DNA of 35,706 nucleotides. Origin: JAPLDP01 sp964628285 (GTDB taxonomy: Bacteria; Bacteroidota; Bacteroidia; Bacteroidales; JAGONC01). The position numbers and the translations under genes are program-made. This document shows, in pieces, positions 23,188 to 32,217 of this stretch; position 1 is the first letter of the stretch, and each line of letters starts with the position of its first letter. Below the pieces are notes generated by a model. The model had not been told where the DNA came from, ran no database searches, and saw only the letters and a list, made by a program, of their open reading frames with translations. The stretch covers positions 1 to 35,706 of the forward strand of contig CAZVNP010000031.1 of NCBI GenBank assembly GCA_964628285.1, in the 5' to 3' direction.

Positions 23188-24738
23188 ATGCCCATCTTAG
23201 GTACCATCATCAAGAAAGCCCTGGCCCTGCGAAGCAAGATCCCTCCCGAAACACGAAGGACGGACGGGGTGCGTTCCCAGAAAAAGGCTTTACGCAGACT
23301 GCTGCGAAAAGCACAGTTCACACATTTTGGAGAACACTATCATTTTGACGAGATACTGAGAAGCAACAACATCATCAAGTCATTCAAGGAGCTCGTCCCG
23401 GTGCATGACTATAATCTGATCTTTAAGAACTGGTGGTACCGGTCACTGAACGGAGAGCCGTATGTGGCCTGGCCAGGAAGGGTCAAGTATTTTGCCCTGA
23501 GTTCGGGCACATCCGAATCGTCGAGCAAACATATTCCCGTGACATCCGAGATGTTACGGTCAATCAAAAAAACGAGCATCCGTCAGCTTTTATCCCTGAC
23601 CAAATACGATTTTTCACCCGAATTCTATGACAAAGGGGTGCTGATGCTTGGTGGCAGCACACACCTGCAGTATAACGGAACCTATTATGAAGGTGACCTG
23701 TCGGGTATTTCAGCCAACACGATACCTTTCTGGTTCCAGCATTTCTACAAACCCGGACGGAGAATCTCAAAAGAAAGGGACTGGTCCACCAAACTGGAGG
23801 AGATCATAAAAAAAGCCGACAGCTGGGATATTGGCGTCATTGTGGGTGTGCCGGCCTGGCTTCAGATCCTTCTCGAAAAAATCATCCACCATTATCATCT
23901 CACCACCATCCATGACCTGTGGCCCAATCTCTCGGTATATGTCCACGGAGGGGTGTCGTTCGAACCGTATGTTAAGGGCTTTGAGAAACTGCTGGCGCAT
24001 CCTCTGGTGTACATCGAGACCTATCTGGCCTCGGAGGGATTTATAGCTTACCAGAGCCGTCCCCAAACCCATGCCATGCAGATGGTGCTTGACGACAGTT
24101 TGTTTTTCGAGTTTGTGCCGTTTAATGATCATAATTTCGACGAGGAAGGCGACATCAAAAAAGAAGTGGAAACATTGACCATCGGCGAAGTGGAGGAGGA
24201 TAAAGAATATGCCCTGCTGCTCAGCAGCAATGCCGGGGCCTGGCGTTACCTGATCGGTGATACCATCAAATTCACATCAAAAGCCCTCGACGAGATCGTC
24301 ATCACCGGACGCACCAAACATTTCCTGAACATCTGCGGTGAGCATTTATCGCAGGAAAACATGAACAGAGCCGTTAAGATGCTGGAGGATGAGTTTAACA
24401 TCGAAATCAGGGAGTTTACCGTGACAGGCATCAAGTATGGTTCCATGTTCGCCCATAAATGGTACCTGGGAACTGATGATAAGATCAGCCCGGTGACGGC
24501 TAAACAAAAGATCGATGAGTACCTTAAGCTTCTTAATGATGACTACCGGGTTGAACGCATTGCAGCCATCAGGGATGTGGTCGTGGAAGTGCTGCCTTCC
24601 AGGCTTTTCTATGACTGGATGAAGCTGTGCGGCAAAGAAGGCGGACAGAATAAATTCCCCCGGGTTCTGAAGAAAAAGGCTGCTGCCGACTGGGAATCCT
24701 ATCTCCAGTCTTTCAATCAAAAGAGTGAACAAGGATGA
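23188..24738 (+). CDS. GH3 family acyl-adenylate/amido synthetase-like protein
   Basis: This 516-residue protein belongs to the bacterial GH3 (auxin-responsive GH3-like) family, ANL-type enzymes that adenylate a carboxylic acid and join it to an amino acid in plants. Seen: the ATP-binding loop ALSSGTSESSSKHIPVT, the ETYLASEGFIAYQ segment, the hinge-type WRYLIGDTIKFT, and a C-terminal FLNICGEHLSQENMNRAV region. The ATG at 23188 (MPILGTIIKKALALR) matches how I recall family members beginning; the earlier ATG at 23128 adds 20 residues of unlike sequence. Its stop overlaps the LysE gene by four bases. The bacterial substrate is unknown. Confidence 0.87.
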   Translation: MPILGTIIKKALALRSKIPPETRRTDGVRSQKKALRRLLRKAQFTHFGEHYHFDEILRSNNIIKSFKELVPVHDYNLIFKNWWYRSLNGEPYVAWPGRVKYFALSSGTSESSSKHIPVTSEMLRSIKKTSIRQLLSLTKYDFSPEFYDKGVLMLGGSTHLQYNGTYYEGDLSGISANTIPFWFQHFYKPGRRISKERDWSTKLEEIIKKADSWDIGVIVGVPAWLQILLEKIIHHYHLTTIHDLWPNLSVYVHGGVSFEPYVKGFEKLLAHPLVYIETYLASEGFIAYQSRPQTHAMQMVLDDSLFFEFVPFNDHNFDEEGDIKKEVETLTIGEVEEDKEYALLLSSNAGAWRYLIGDTIKFTSKALDEIVITGRTKHFLNICGEHLSQENMNRAVKMLEDEFNIEIREFTVTGIKYGSMFAHKWYLGTDDKISPVTAKQKIDEYLKLLNDDYRVERIAAIRDVVVEVLPSRLFYDWMKLCGKEGGQNKFPRVLKKKAAADWESYLQSFNQKSEQG

Positions 24739-25376
24739 TCAATTTATTTCTGGAAGGTATGCTGCTGGGTCTTGTTATTTCGATAACCATTGGTCCGGCT
24801 TTTTTTACCATCATCCAAACGGGCATCCAGCGCGGTTTTTATCCGGGATTCATCATGGCATTGGGTATCATGTTGAGCGATATAACCCTTATAGCCATCA
24901 GCTATGTGGGAGCATCTATCATTCCCGGCAGTACAAACAGCAAATTTTATATGGGACTCGTGGGAGGCATTATTCTGATTGCTTTTGGCATAGTCACCTT
25001 CAGAAGAAAACCTGAGATCCTGCTTCGGCGCAGCAGCAAATACAAAACACCCGTAAAAAAACCGGGTATCCTCACCTATTTTTTTAAAGGCTATTTCCTC
25101 AATATCCTTAATCCGTTTCTCTTTCTCTTCTGGCTGACAGTCATGGGATGGATCAAGACCAAAGCTGAAAACGCACACTTAATAAATGCTGCCGTTCCTT
25201 TTTTCTCAGGGGCTGTGGGTACCGTTTTTTGTTTCGACCTGCTGAAAAGTTTCATCGGCAACCGCATCAAGAAGTACCTTAAGCCCAGATTATTGCTGTG
25301 GATCAACCGGATCGTGGGATTAATACTGGTGGTTTTCGGAATCATACTGATTGTCAAAGTCGTCGCCTTCAGATAA
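24735..25376 (+). CDS. LysE/RhtB family exporter
   Basis: This 213-residue, six-helix inner-membrane protein shows the LysE N-terminal signature GLVISITIGPAFFTIIQTGI, with a charged loop near residues 85-100 and a C-terminal helix pair. The family exports amino acids or related small molecules. An ATGA overlap couples its translation to the GH3 gene. The pairing suggests that it exports the GH3 product or substrate, but that is inference. Confidence 0.87.
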   Translation: MINLFLEGMLLGLVISITIGPAFFTIIQTGIQRGFYPGFIMALGIMLSDITLIAISYVGASIIPGSTNSKFYMGLVGGIILIAFGIVTFRRKPEILLRRSSKYKTPVKKPGILTYFFKGYFLNILNPFLFLFWLTVMGWIKTKAENAHLINAAVPFFSGAVGTVFCFDLLKSFIGNRIKKYLKPRLLLWINRIVGLILVVFGIILIVKVVAFR

Positions 25377-25429
25377 GGCAAACCGATAGCAATTTTATAT
25401 TTTACCTTTAACACTAAAACACCCGTACT

Positions 25430-25984
25430 ATGAAATCAATTGGAAACAAGAATTGGTGGTTCCTCACCCTGAACGGGATTTTATTTATCATTCTGGGATT
25501 ATTCATCATCTTTAATCCCAAAGGATTCCTGGAAGGGCTGATGCGCTTTTTCGGCATCATCGTGCTCATTGCAGGTGTTGCCCTTGCCGTCATCGGCGGC
25601 ATATCAACGGAAAAACATCCGCGAAACTGGATTCTGATCCTGACCGGTATTCTCGATGCTGTCCTGGGCATCCTGATCATAGCCTTTCCGAAGACCACTT
25701 TTCAGATCATCATGCGGCTGATAGGCATATGGGCCGTTCTGGTTGGTATTTACCAGGTGTTTCATCTTACTTTCAGGACCGGTGAGATAAGCGATAAATC
25801 ATTCTATCTTATCTCCAGCCTGTTTGCCATCATCCTCGGATGCCTGCTGATCTTTATTCCGCTGCCGGCCGGCATAGCCGTTGTCATCATCATCGGCCTG
25901 TGCTCACTGATAGCCGGAATATTGATGACCATCGTGTCATTCAGGATCAGAAAGGAAGGAGCCGGTCAGGCCGGACAAGACTGA
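25430..25984 (+). CDS. HdeD-like DUF308 membrane protein
   Basis: This 184-residue protein has six hydrophobic helices arranged as three DUF308 pairs, each with the pattern helix, LGIL-I-P turn, helix (for example NGILFIILGLFIIFNP near 16-31 and DAVLGILIIAFP near 72-83). The family includes HdeD, an acid-resistance membrane protein, but its biochemical role is unknown. It lies 53 bp after the LysE gene, with a near-consensus TACCTTTA box at 25403-25410, so it may have its own promoter. Confidence 0.85.
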   Translation: MKSIGNKNWWFLTLNGILFIILGLFIIFNPKGFLEGLMRFFGIIVLIAGVALAVIGGISTEKHPRNWILILTGILDAVLGILIIAFPKTTFQIIMRLIGIWAVLVGIYQVFHLTFRTGEISDKSFYLISSLFAIILGCLLIFIPLPAGIAVVIIIGLCSLIAGILMTIVSFRIRKEGAGQAGQD

Positions 25985-25994
25985 AGCAGGGGGA

Positions 25995-27761
25995 TCATAT
26001 GATCTCGGGCTGGTCGCGCAGTTCGATGTCCTTAATATTCAACTGCAGCATGATGTTGCCATTCCACTCGTTTTCCTCGACGTGGTAACAGATATCGAAA
26101 AGCAGTCCTTTTTCGATGTAGTTGTAATAATCCCCAAGCTGGAAGGCGATGGCGGAAAAAGGGAAGCTCCTGATCTCGGGATGTGTCACCGTCAGTTTCA
26201 GATGGTTCTTGCCCACCTTGCGTACATAACCCGTATCGGCCACACCGCTGGTCAGGAAGACAGGTTTCATGTTGCCCGGGCCGAAGGGTGCAAATTGCCG
26301 TAAGATCCGGTAGAATTTATTGGTGATTTCATTCAGGTTGATCTTAAGATCGATCTCGATCTCGGGGACCAGCATCTCGTCAGTGATGGTCTTCATCACA
26401 TAATTCTCAAAACGTTCGGAGAATTTTTCAAGATTTTCCGGTTTCAGCGACAATCCGGCCGCATATTTATGACCCCCGAAATGTTCGAGCAGATCGCTGC
26501 AGGCATCGATGGCTTCATATATATCATAATCTTTAATCGACCGTGCCGAGCCTGTGATGAGGCCGTTGGCGGAGGTCAGCACGATGGTGGGACGGTAATA
26601 GGTATCGGTGAGGCGTGATGCGACAATGCCGACGACGCCCTGGTGCCATTCGGGGTGGTAGACAACCGTTGTTTTTCTGTTAATCAGTTCCTGATTACTG
26701 GAGATGATTTCCAGGGCTTGCTGGGTTGCCAGTGAGTCCAGATTCCTGCGTTCGGTATTGAAGGTATCGATCTGCGCCGCCAGCTGGTTGGCGTACCGGA
26801 TATCCTCACTGATGAGGAGCTCCACGGAATTCCTGCCGCTTTCGATGCGTCCTGCCGCATTGATGCGCGGTCCGATGAGAAAGACCAGGTCGCTGATGGT
26901 CAGCTCACGGTTGAAGATAAAATTGGAGGGATTATCCCTATCCTCATTGCGAGTGATATTGCAAAACTTAAGGATGGCTTCAAAGGCAGGCCGCGGATCG
27001 GAATTGATAAGTTTTAATCCGTGATAGGCCAGGATACGGTTCTCACCCGTGATGGGCACAATATCAGATGCAATGCTGACAACCACCAGATCGAGATACT
27101 TCTCCAGACCGGTGCAGGAGTTATTTTTTTTCAGATGATAAGCCTGTACCATTTTAAAGGCAATGCCACAGCCTGAGAGTTCTTTATACGGGTATGCGCA
27201 ATCGACGCGTTTGGGATCGAGGACGGCATAGGCTTCAGGCAGAACATCGCCCGGACGGTGGTGGTCACCGATAATGAAATCAATGCCTTTTTCCCTGGCA
27301 TAGCGGATCTTGTCAATGGCTTTTATTCCGCAATCCAGTGCTATGACCAGCTTGAACTGGTGTTCGTAGGCAAAATCAATGCCTTTGTAAGATATGCCGT
27401 AACCTTCCAGGTACCTGTCGGGGATGTAAAAATCGACCTGCGAATAAAATCCTTTCAGGAAAGTGTACATCAGGGCCACCGCCGTGGTCCCGTCGACATC
27501 ATAATCGCCGTACACCAGGATCTTTTCATTACGGCTGACGGCGAGCTCAATGCGGTCAATGGCCTTATCCATATCCCTTATCAGAAAAGGATTGTGGAGG
27601 CTGTTGAAGTCGGGCCGGAAGAACTCTTTGGCATCCTCGAAGGTCAGGATGCCACGTTGCACCAGAAGCTGTGCTATGGGAAGGTCCACATTCAGTGCCT
27701 GGGCCAAATAATCAACCTTCTCAGGATCACCAAGTTTCTTTATGACCCAGCGTTTTTTCAT
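25995..27761 (-). CDS. recJ: Single-stranded-DNA-specific exonuclease RecJ
   Basis: This 588-residue 5'-3' exonuclease acts in recombination and mismatch repair. The DHH phosphoesterase motifs are clear: VYGDYDVDGTTA (D86, D88, D90), ALDCGI (D143) and GDHHRPGD (D166-H168). Then come GCGIAFKMV, the DHHA1 nucleic-acid site (HPEWHQGVVGIVASRL and GGHKYAAGLSL) and an OB-fold C terminus. The ATG at 27761 fits relatives; a GTG two codons earlier is possible. Divergent from the glycosyltransferase gene with a 74-bp shared promoter region. Confidence 0.95.
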   Translation of the reverse strand: MKKRWVIKKLGDPEKVDYLAQALNVDLPIAQLLVQRGILTFEDAKEFFRPDFNSLHNPFLIRDMDKAIDRIELAVSRNEKILVYGDYDVDGTTAVALMYTFLKGFYSQVDFYIPDRYLEGYGISYKGIDFAYEHQFKLVIALDCGIKAIDKIRYAREKGIDFIIGDHHRPGDVLPEAYAVLDPKRVDCAYPYKELSGCGIAFKMVQAYHLKKNNSCTGLEKYLDLVVVSIASDIVPITGENRILAYHGLKLINSDPRPAFEAILKFCNITRNEDRDNPSNFIFNRELTISDLVFLIGPRINAAGRIESGRNSVELLISEDIRYANQLAAQIDTFNTERRNLDSLATQQALEIISSNQELINRKTTVVYHPEWHQGVVGIVASRLTDTYYRPTIVLTSANGLITGSARSIKDYDIYEAIDACSDLLEHFGGHKYAAGLSLKPENLEKFSERFENYVMKTITDEMLVPEIEIDLKINLNEITNKFYRILRQFAPFGPGNMKPVFLTSGVADTGYVRKVGKNHLKLTVTHPEIRSFPFSAIAFQLGDYYNYIEKGLLFDICYHVEENEWNGNIMLQLNIKDIELRDQPEII

Positions 27762-27821
27762 ACGCACACTTTTGCACTGGTAAAGATAGATAACTCAAGT
27801 GAAAAAAGAAAGGAAAATTTA

Positions 27822-27829
27822 TAACTTTG
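27822..27829 (+). promoter_or_regulatory. -7 box TAACTTTG before the GT39-like gene
   Basis: An exact TAnnTTTG box ends six bases before the ATG at 27836, predicting a leader of only about three nt. It overlaps the in-frame TTG at 27827, ruling that codon out as start. No convincing -33 TTG was found. Confidence 0.45.
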
Positions 27830-27835
27830 TCGGGT

Positions 27836-29272
27836 ATGCTTTCAAACGCTTTCCACAAGCCATTTTCACTCTTGGGCGACATCCGTTTCTGGATCGTTCT
27901 CCTGTTCATCGTCAGGTTATATGGCATCACCAATCCACCCCTTGAATCTGCCCACATCTGGCGCCAGGTTACCGTTAATATGGCGGCGAGGAATTTTCTG
28001 GAGACCGATCCTGACATCCTTTACCCCAGGGTGGATATGGCGGGTGAGAAAACAGGCATCACCGGCATGGAATTTCCCCTGCTGAACTATTCCATTTACC
28101 TGCTCTCGCTGGTTTTTGGATTTCAGCATTGGTACGGCCGGCTTATCAATCTTATCGTCACCTCCTTCGGGATCTATTTTTTTTACCTCATCCTGAAAAA
28201 ATTCATATCCCCCCGCGTTGCCTTTTACTCCGGCATGAGCCTTCTGGTTTCAATATGGTTCATGTATGGCCGCAAGATCATGCCCGACACCTTCAGCATG
28301 TCGTTGATGCTCATCGGCATGTACTACGCTTTGGTTTTTATGACGGAAGGCAAGTTATACCGGGTGATTGTATTCCTTGTTTTCTCAGGCCTGGGAGCGC
28401 TTTCAAAACTGCCTTCAGGCTATCTCCTCGGGTTGCTGGTCATCCCTTTATTTGATAAAACGATCCCCGGAGAGCGTAAATGGCCCGTGGTCATCACGGG
28501 GTTCCTGATCGTGCTGATGGCAGGCCTCTGGTATTTGTTCTGGGTTCCTCACTTAGTCAGCACCTTTGGTTTCTGGCATTTTTATATGGGCGAATCCTTC
28601 CGGAAGGGATTCTCCGACCTTGTGACCCATGCCGGTGGTGTCGCCGAAAAATTCTATTTCTCCGCTCTCTTCTCCTTTGTAGCCCTGGCCTTATTTGTCG
28701 CAGGTCTCATCCTGGCCTTCATCAGGAAAGAAAAATTAATGCTCCGTATCATAGGCCTTGCCACCCTGCTTTTCATCATCTTCATGATAAAGGCCGGAGC
28801 CACTTTTGCACGTCACAGCTATTATGTGATTCCCTATGTGCCTGTCATGGCGTTATTCGTGGGATATGCCCTCTCCGGTATCAAAAGTTCACTGCTCAGG
28901 ACATGCCTGCTCGCCGCCGTCATGATCGAGGCTATCGCCAACCAGCAGCATGATTTCAGGATTCATCCCGACATGAGGTACCTGACAGGACTGGAAAAGA
29001 TCGCTGATTCGGTCACAGGCCCTCATGACAGGATCCTTGTCAACGGGGGGTACAATCCCGTTGACATTTATTACACTCACAGAAAAGGCTGGACGATGGA
29101 AACAGGCAAAATCTTCCAGGGTCATACCCTTGACAGTCTCAGGAGGAAAGGTTGTCAATTTCTTTTCCTGAATAAAAAATCTGTCTCCGATTCACTGCCG
29201 GATCTGCCCTACCATCTGTCATATGGGGATGATCATTTCCGGATTTATGATCTGACGCGTCAGGCCCCTTAA
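27836..29272 (+). CDS. GT39/ArnT-like membrane glycosyltransferase
   Basis: This 478-residue protein has an N-terminal membrane helix, an extracytoplasmic loop with HIWRQVTVNMAARNF and MEFPLLNYSIYLL, and then about nine or ten further helices ending in a short soluble domain. The layout and the E-F-P loop resemble GT-C enzymes (protein mannosyl- or ArnT-like transferases) that use polyprenyl-phosphate sugars. The exact donor and acceptor cannot be told. Its stop codon overlaps the stop of the convergent permease gene in a shared TTAA. Confidence 0.78.
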   Translation: MLSNAFHKPFSLLGDIRFWIVLLFIVRLYGITNPPLESAHIWRQVTVNMAARNFLETDPDILYPRVDMAGEKTGITGMEFPLLNYSIYLLSLVFGFQHWYGRLINLIVTSFGIYFFYLILKKFISPRVAFYSGMSLLVSIWFMYGRKIMPDTFSMSLMLIGMYYALVFMTEGKLYRVIVFLVFSGLGALSKLPSGYLLGLLVIPLFDKTIPGERKWPVVITGFLIVLMAGLWYLFWVPHLVSTFGFWHFYMGESFRKGFSDLVTHAGGVAEKFYFSALFSFVALALFVAGLILAFIRKEKLMLRIIGLATLLFIIFMIKAGATFARHSYYVIPYVPVMALFVGYALSGIKSSLLRTCLLAAVMIEAIANQQHDFRIHPDMRYLTGLEKIADSVTGPHDRILVNGGYNPVDIYYTHRKGWTMETGKIFQGHTLDSLRRKGCQFLFLNKKSVSDSLPDLPYHLSYGDDHFRIYDLTRQAP

Positions 29273-30534
29273 AAGGTGGAGCGCATGGCCTTCACGGGAT
29301 CAAGACGCGCAGCCGCATAAGCTGGGATAAAACCAAAGGCAAAACCGATAAACCCCGACACGCCCAGGGCGATCATGATATTCTTGGTGGTCAGGACCAG
29401 TTCCATCTTTATCAGATCAGAGCCGAAGTAGGTGCCTATGAACACCAGAATGAGCCCTACGATACCCCCGATGAGCGACAGGAAAACGGCTTCAAAAATG
29501 AACTGCATCAGGATAAAATACCTCTTGGCACCCAGGGATTTCTGAATGCCTATCTGACCGGTACGTTCTTTCACCGACACGAACATGATGTTAGCTATGC
29601 CGAAGCCACCGACCAAAAGCGAAAAACCACCGATGATCCATCCGACGATGGAGATCACGCCGAAGAGATTATCCACAAAAGAGGTCAGCAGGCTGATCTC
29701 GCTGATATCAAAATTATTCTCGGCCGACGGTTTTAACTTCCTCACCGAACGCATGATACCTGTCAGCTCATCCTTAAGTTGATCCGTTGAAACATTGGGT
29801 CTGGCTTTCACAATGATGGTCATTCCGGTGTTTCTCATATCGATCAAATCACCTGCAAATTCAATTGGTATCAGCACAACGTTATCATGAGAGTTACCGA
29901 AATTATCACTGCCTTCCTTCTTGAAAACGCCAATCACATCGAGTTTTCTGCCCATCAGCGTGATCCTGTGACCGACCGGATCGAGGCTTTCAAAAAGGTT
30001 GGAAGCGATATCGCTTCCTATAACGGCTACCGGCCTGCCGCTGACCGTCTCAACGGGCGTAAAGTACCGGCCCTCACTCAGCTCAAAATGAATGACCTGG
30101 TTATAATCCTGCGAAACGGCCGTGACGGACGCATTGTTGATGTAACGGCTGCCATACCTCACCGTCTTGCTTAAATCAAGAATGGTGGTGACGTACTCCG
30201 TACCCTGGCTTCGCTTCTGTATCTCCTTCATTTCTTTGACAGAAGGCTGCGGCCGGTTCCAGTATTTCCACCATGGCATTTTGGCATCCCCTATCAGGGG
30301 CCATTTGGTGATGAAAAGAACATCATCACCCAAGGTCTCGAAGCTCTTTTTTATGGCTATCTCCATCGAATCGAAGACGGTGAAAACGGAAATGATAGAG
30401 AAAATCCCGATAGTGATGCCCAGAAGCGACAGGATGGTCCTCACCTTATTGATGACTATGGCCTTAAGGGCAAATACAATGCTTTCGTAAAATAATTTAA
30501 ATGTTACCATAACCTGTAACCGGAGCCATTTCAT
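29269..30534 (-). CDS. MacB/FtsX-type ABC transporter permease
   Basis: This 421-residue permease has one N-terminal helix (ILSLLGITIGIFSIISVFTV), a large periplasmic MacB core (about 60-290) and three C-terminal FtsX helices, including FSLLVGGFGIANIMFVSVKE and the ending AARLDPVKAMRS. Such proteins work with a separate LolD/MacB-like ATPase in lipoprotein or peptide export or mechanotransmission. No ATPase gene is adjacent in this window. An internal ATG at 30510 is an equally plausible start. Confidence 0.9.
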   Translation of the reverse strand: MKWLRLQVMVTFKLFYESIVFALKAIVINKVRTILSLLGITIGIFSIISVFTVFDSMEIAIKKSFETLGDDVLFITKWPLIGDAKMPWWKYWNRPQPSVKEMKEIQKRSQGTEYVTTILDLSKTVRYGSRYINNASVTAVSQDYNQVIHFELSEGRYFTPVETVSGRPVAVIGSDIASNLFESLDPVGHRITLMGRKLDVIGVFKKEGSDNFGNSHDNVVLIPIEFAGDLIDMRNTGMTIIVKARPNVSTDQLKDELTGIMRSVRKLKPSAENNFDISEISLLTSFVDNLFGVISIVGWIIGGFSLLVGGFGIANIMFVSVKERTGQIGIQKSLGAKRYFILMQFIFEAVFLSLIGGIVGLILVFIGTYFGSDLIKMELVLTTKNIMIALGVSGFIGFAFGFIPAYAAARLDPVKAMRSTF

Positions 30535-30588
30535 TCATGATGCCTGTAAAAGTATAAAAATAATACATTAATAAAAGACTCTTTTTCG

Positions 30589-30619
30589 TTGTTTCATGCC
30601 TTGTTTTTTAATAAAATTG
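30589..30619 (+). promoter_or_regulatory. Possible purH promoter (TTG-N20-TAAAATTG)
   Basis: TTG at 30589-30591 is followed after 20 bp by TAAAATTG, one base off the -7 consensus, 20 bp before the purH ATG. Confidence 0.4.
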
Positions 30620-30639
30620 CATTTCTATTATGCTGACCT

Positions 30640-32166
30640 ATGGATACCACAAAAAGAATCAATACCGCTCTCGTCTCAGTTTATCACAAGTCAAACCTTG
30701 AGCCTTTAGTGAGGGCCCTGGACCAGTTGGGCATCAGAATCATCTCAACAGGTGGAACGTTCGATTACATTGAAAAAATTGGCATCAACGTCACTTCCGT
30801 TGAATCCCTGACCTCTTATCCCAGCATTTTCGGCGGGAGGGTCAAAACCCTCCACCCTAAGATATTCGGCGGAATACTGGGCCGAAGGGACAATAAAACC
30901 GATAGACAACAATTTCATGATTTCGACATTCCTGAAATAGACCTGGTCATCGTCGACCTTTATCCCTTTGAAGAGACCGTCAGGACGACCCGTGACGAAA
31001 CCGAGATCATTGAAAAGATTGACATCGGAGGCATCTCACTGATACGTGCAGCTGCAAAAAACTACAAGGATGTGCTGGTGATAGCCTCATCCGACAGCTA
31101 TGATGAATTTCTGGCTCTTTTAAAAGAAAAGAAAGGTTATTCCTCTCTCCGGGACAGGAAATATTTCGCCACACAGGCCTTTAATGTCTCATCCCATTAT
31201 GATACCTGTATCTTCAGGCATTTCAATGCCGATAATGAAACAAAAGCCTTTAAACAAAGTATAACAAAAGCGCGGTCGTTACGTTATGGTGAAAATCCCC
31301 ATCAGGCTGGGATTTTCTATGGCGATCTGGACATGGCGTTCGACCAGTTGCACGGGAGAGAGATCTCGTACAACAACATAGGCGATCTGGATGCCGCCAT
31401 CAACCTGCTCAATGAATTTGATGAAACGACCGTTGCCATCATCAAGCACACCAATGCCTGTGGGTTGGCATGCCGCCCGGTGCTGCGCGAGGCCTGGACG
31501 GATGCCCTGGCAGGCGATCCCGTATCAGCCTTTGGCGGCGTGATCATCACAAATGCCGTTGTGGATGAGGAAACGGCCACACAAATCAACCAGTTGTTCT
31601 TTGAGATACTCCTGGCCCCGGGATATGAAAAAAATGCCCTGACGTTGCTCATGTCGAAAAAGAATCGTTTGCTTCTGCAAAAGAAGTCGTATGATTTCCC
31701 TGATATTCAATTCAGAACGGCGCTGAACGGCGTGCTGGAACAATTGAAAGACCTGAAGAGCGAAACGGCTGACGCCTTGCAGGTGGTGACAGGGAAAACT
31801 CCCAATGCTCAGGAAACAAGCGATCTGATCTTTGCCAACAAGATCGTCAAGCATTCCAAGTCCAATGCCATCGTCCTGGCAAAGAACAAACAACTGCTGG
31901 GCAGTGGCGTGGGACAGACATCGCGTGTCGATGCCCTGAAACAGGCCATCCTGAAAGCTCAAACTTTCGGCTTCGACCTGAAAGGAGCTGTCATGGCATC
32001 GGATGCTTTTTTCCCCTTTGCCGATTCCGTCGAGATTGCCGGCAAAGCAGGTATCACGGCCATCGTCCAACCCGGTGGATCCATACGCGATAATGATTCC
32101 ATCAATTATTGCAACCAGTATGACCTCGCCATGGTCTTTACCGGTACCAGGCATTTTAAACATTGA
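30640..32166 (+). CDS. purH: Bifunctional AICAR transformylase/IMP cyclohydrolase
   Basis: PurH (508 residues) carries out the last two steps of IMP synthesis. The N-terminal MGS-like cyclohydrolase domain has IRIISTGGTFDYIE (about 29-42) and RVKTLHPKIFGGIL (about 67-80). The transformylase domain shows YGENPHQAGIFYG, the catalytic Lys-His in IIKHTNACGL (about 267-276) and DAFFPFADSVEIA near the end. Full length. In Bacteroidota purH commonly precedes mreB, as here (51-bp gap). Confidence 0.97.
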   Translation: MDTTKRINTALVSVYHKSNLEPLVRALDQLGIRIISTGGTFDYIEKIGINVTSVESLTSYPSIFGGRVKTLHPKIFGGILGRRDNKTDRQQFHDFDIPEIDLVIVDLYPFEETVRTTRDETEIIEKIDIGGISLIRAAAKNYKDVLVIASSDSYDEFLALLKEKKGYSSLRDRKYFATQAFNVSSHYDTCIFRHFNADNETKAFKQSITKARSLRYGENPHQAGIFYGDLDMAFDQLHGREISYNNIGDLDAAINLLNEFDETTVAIIKHTNACGLACRPVLREAWTDALAGDPVSAFGGVIITNAVVDEETATQINQLFFEILLAPGYEKNALTLLMSKKNRLLLQKKSYDFPDIQFRTALNGVLEQLKDLKSETADALQVVTGKTPNAQETSDLIFANKIVKHSKSNAIVLAKNKQLLGSGVGQTSRVDALKQAILKAQTFGFDLKGAVMASDAFFPFADSVEIAGKAGITAIVQPGGSIRDNDSINYCNQYDLAMVFTGTRHFKH

Positions 32167-32217
32167 TGCAGTAAAGCCGTTTTTTCAAGTGAGCGGATGA
32201 ACAAATGAGATTATGAT

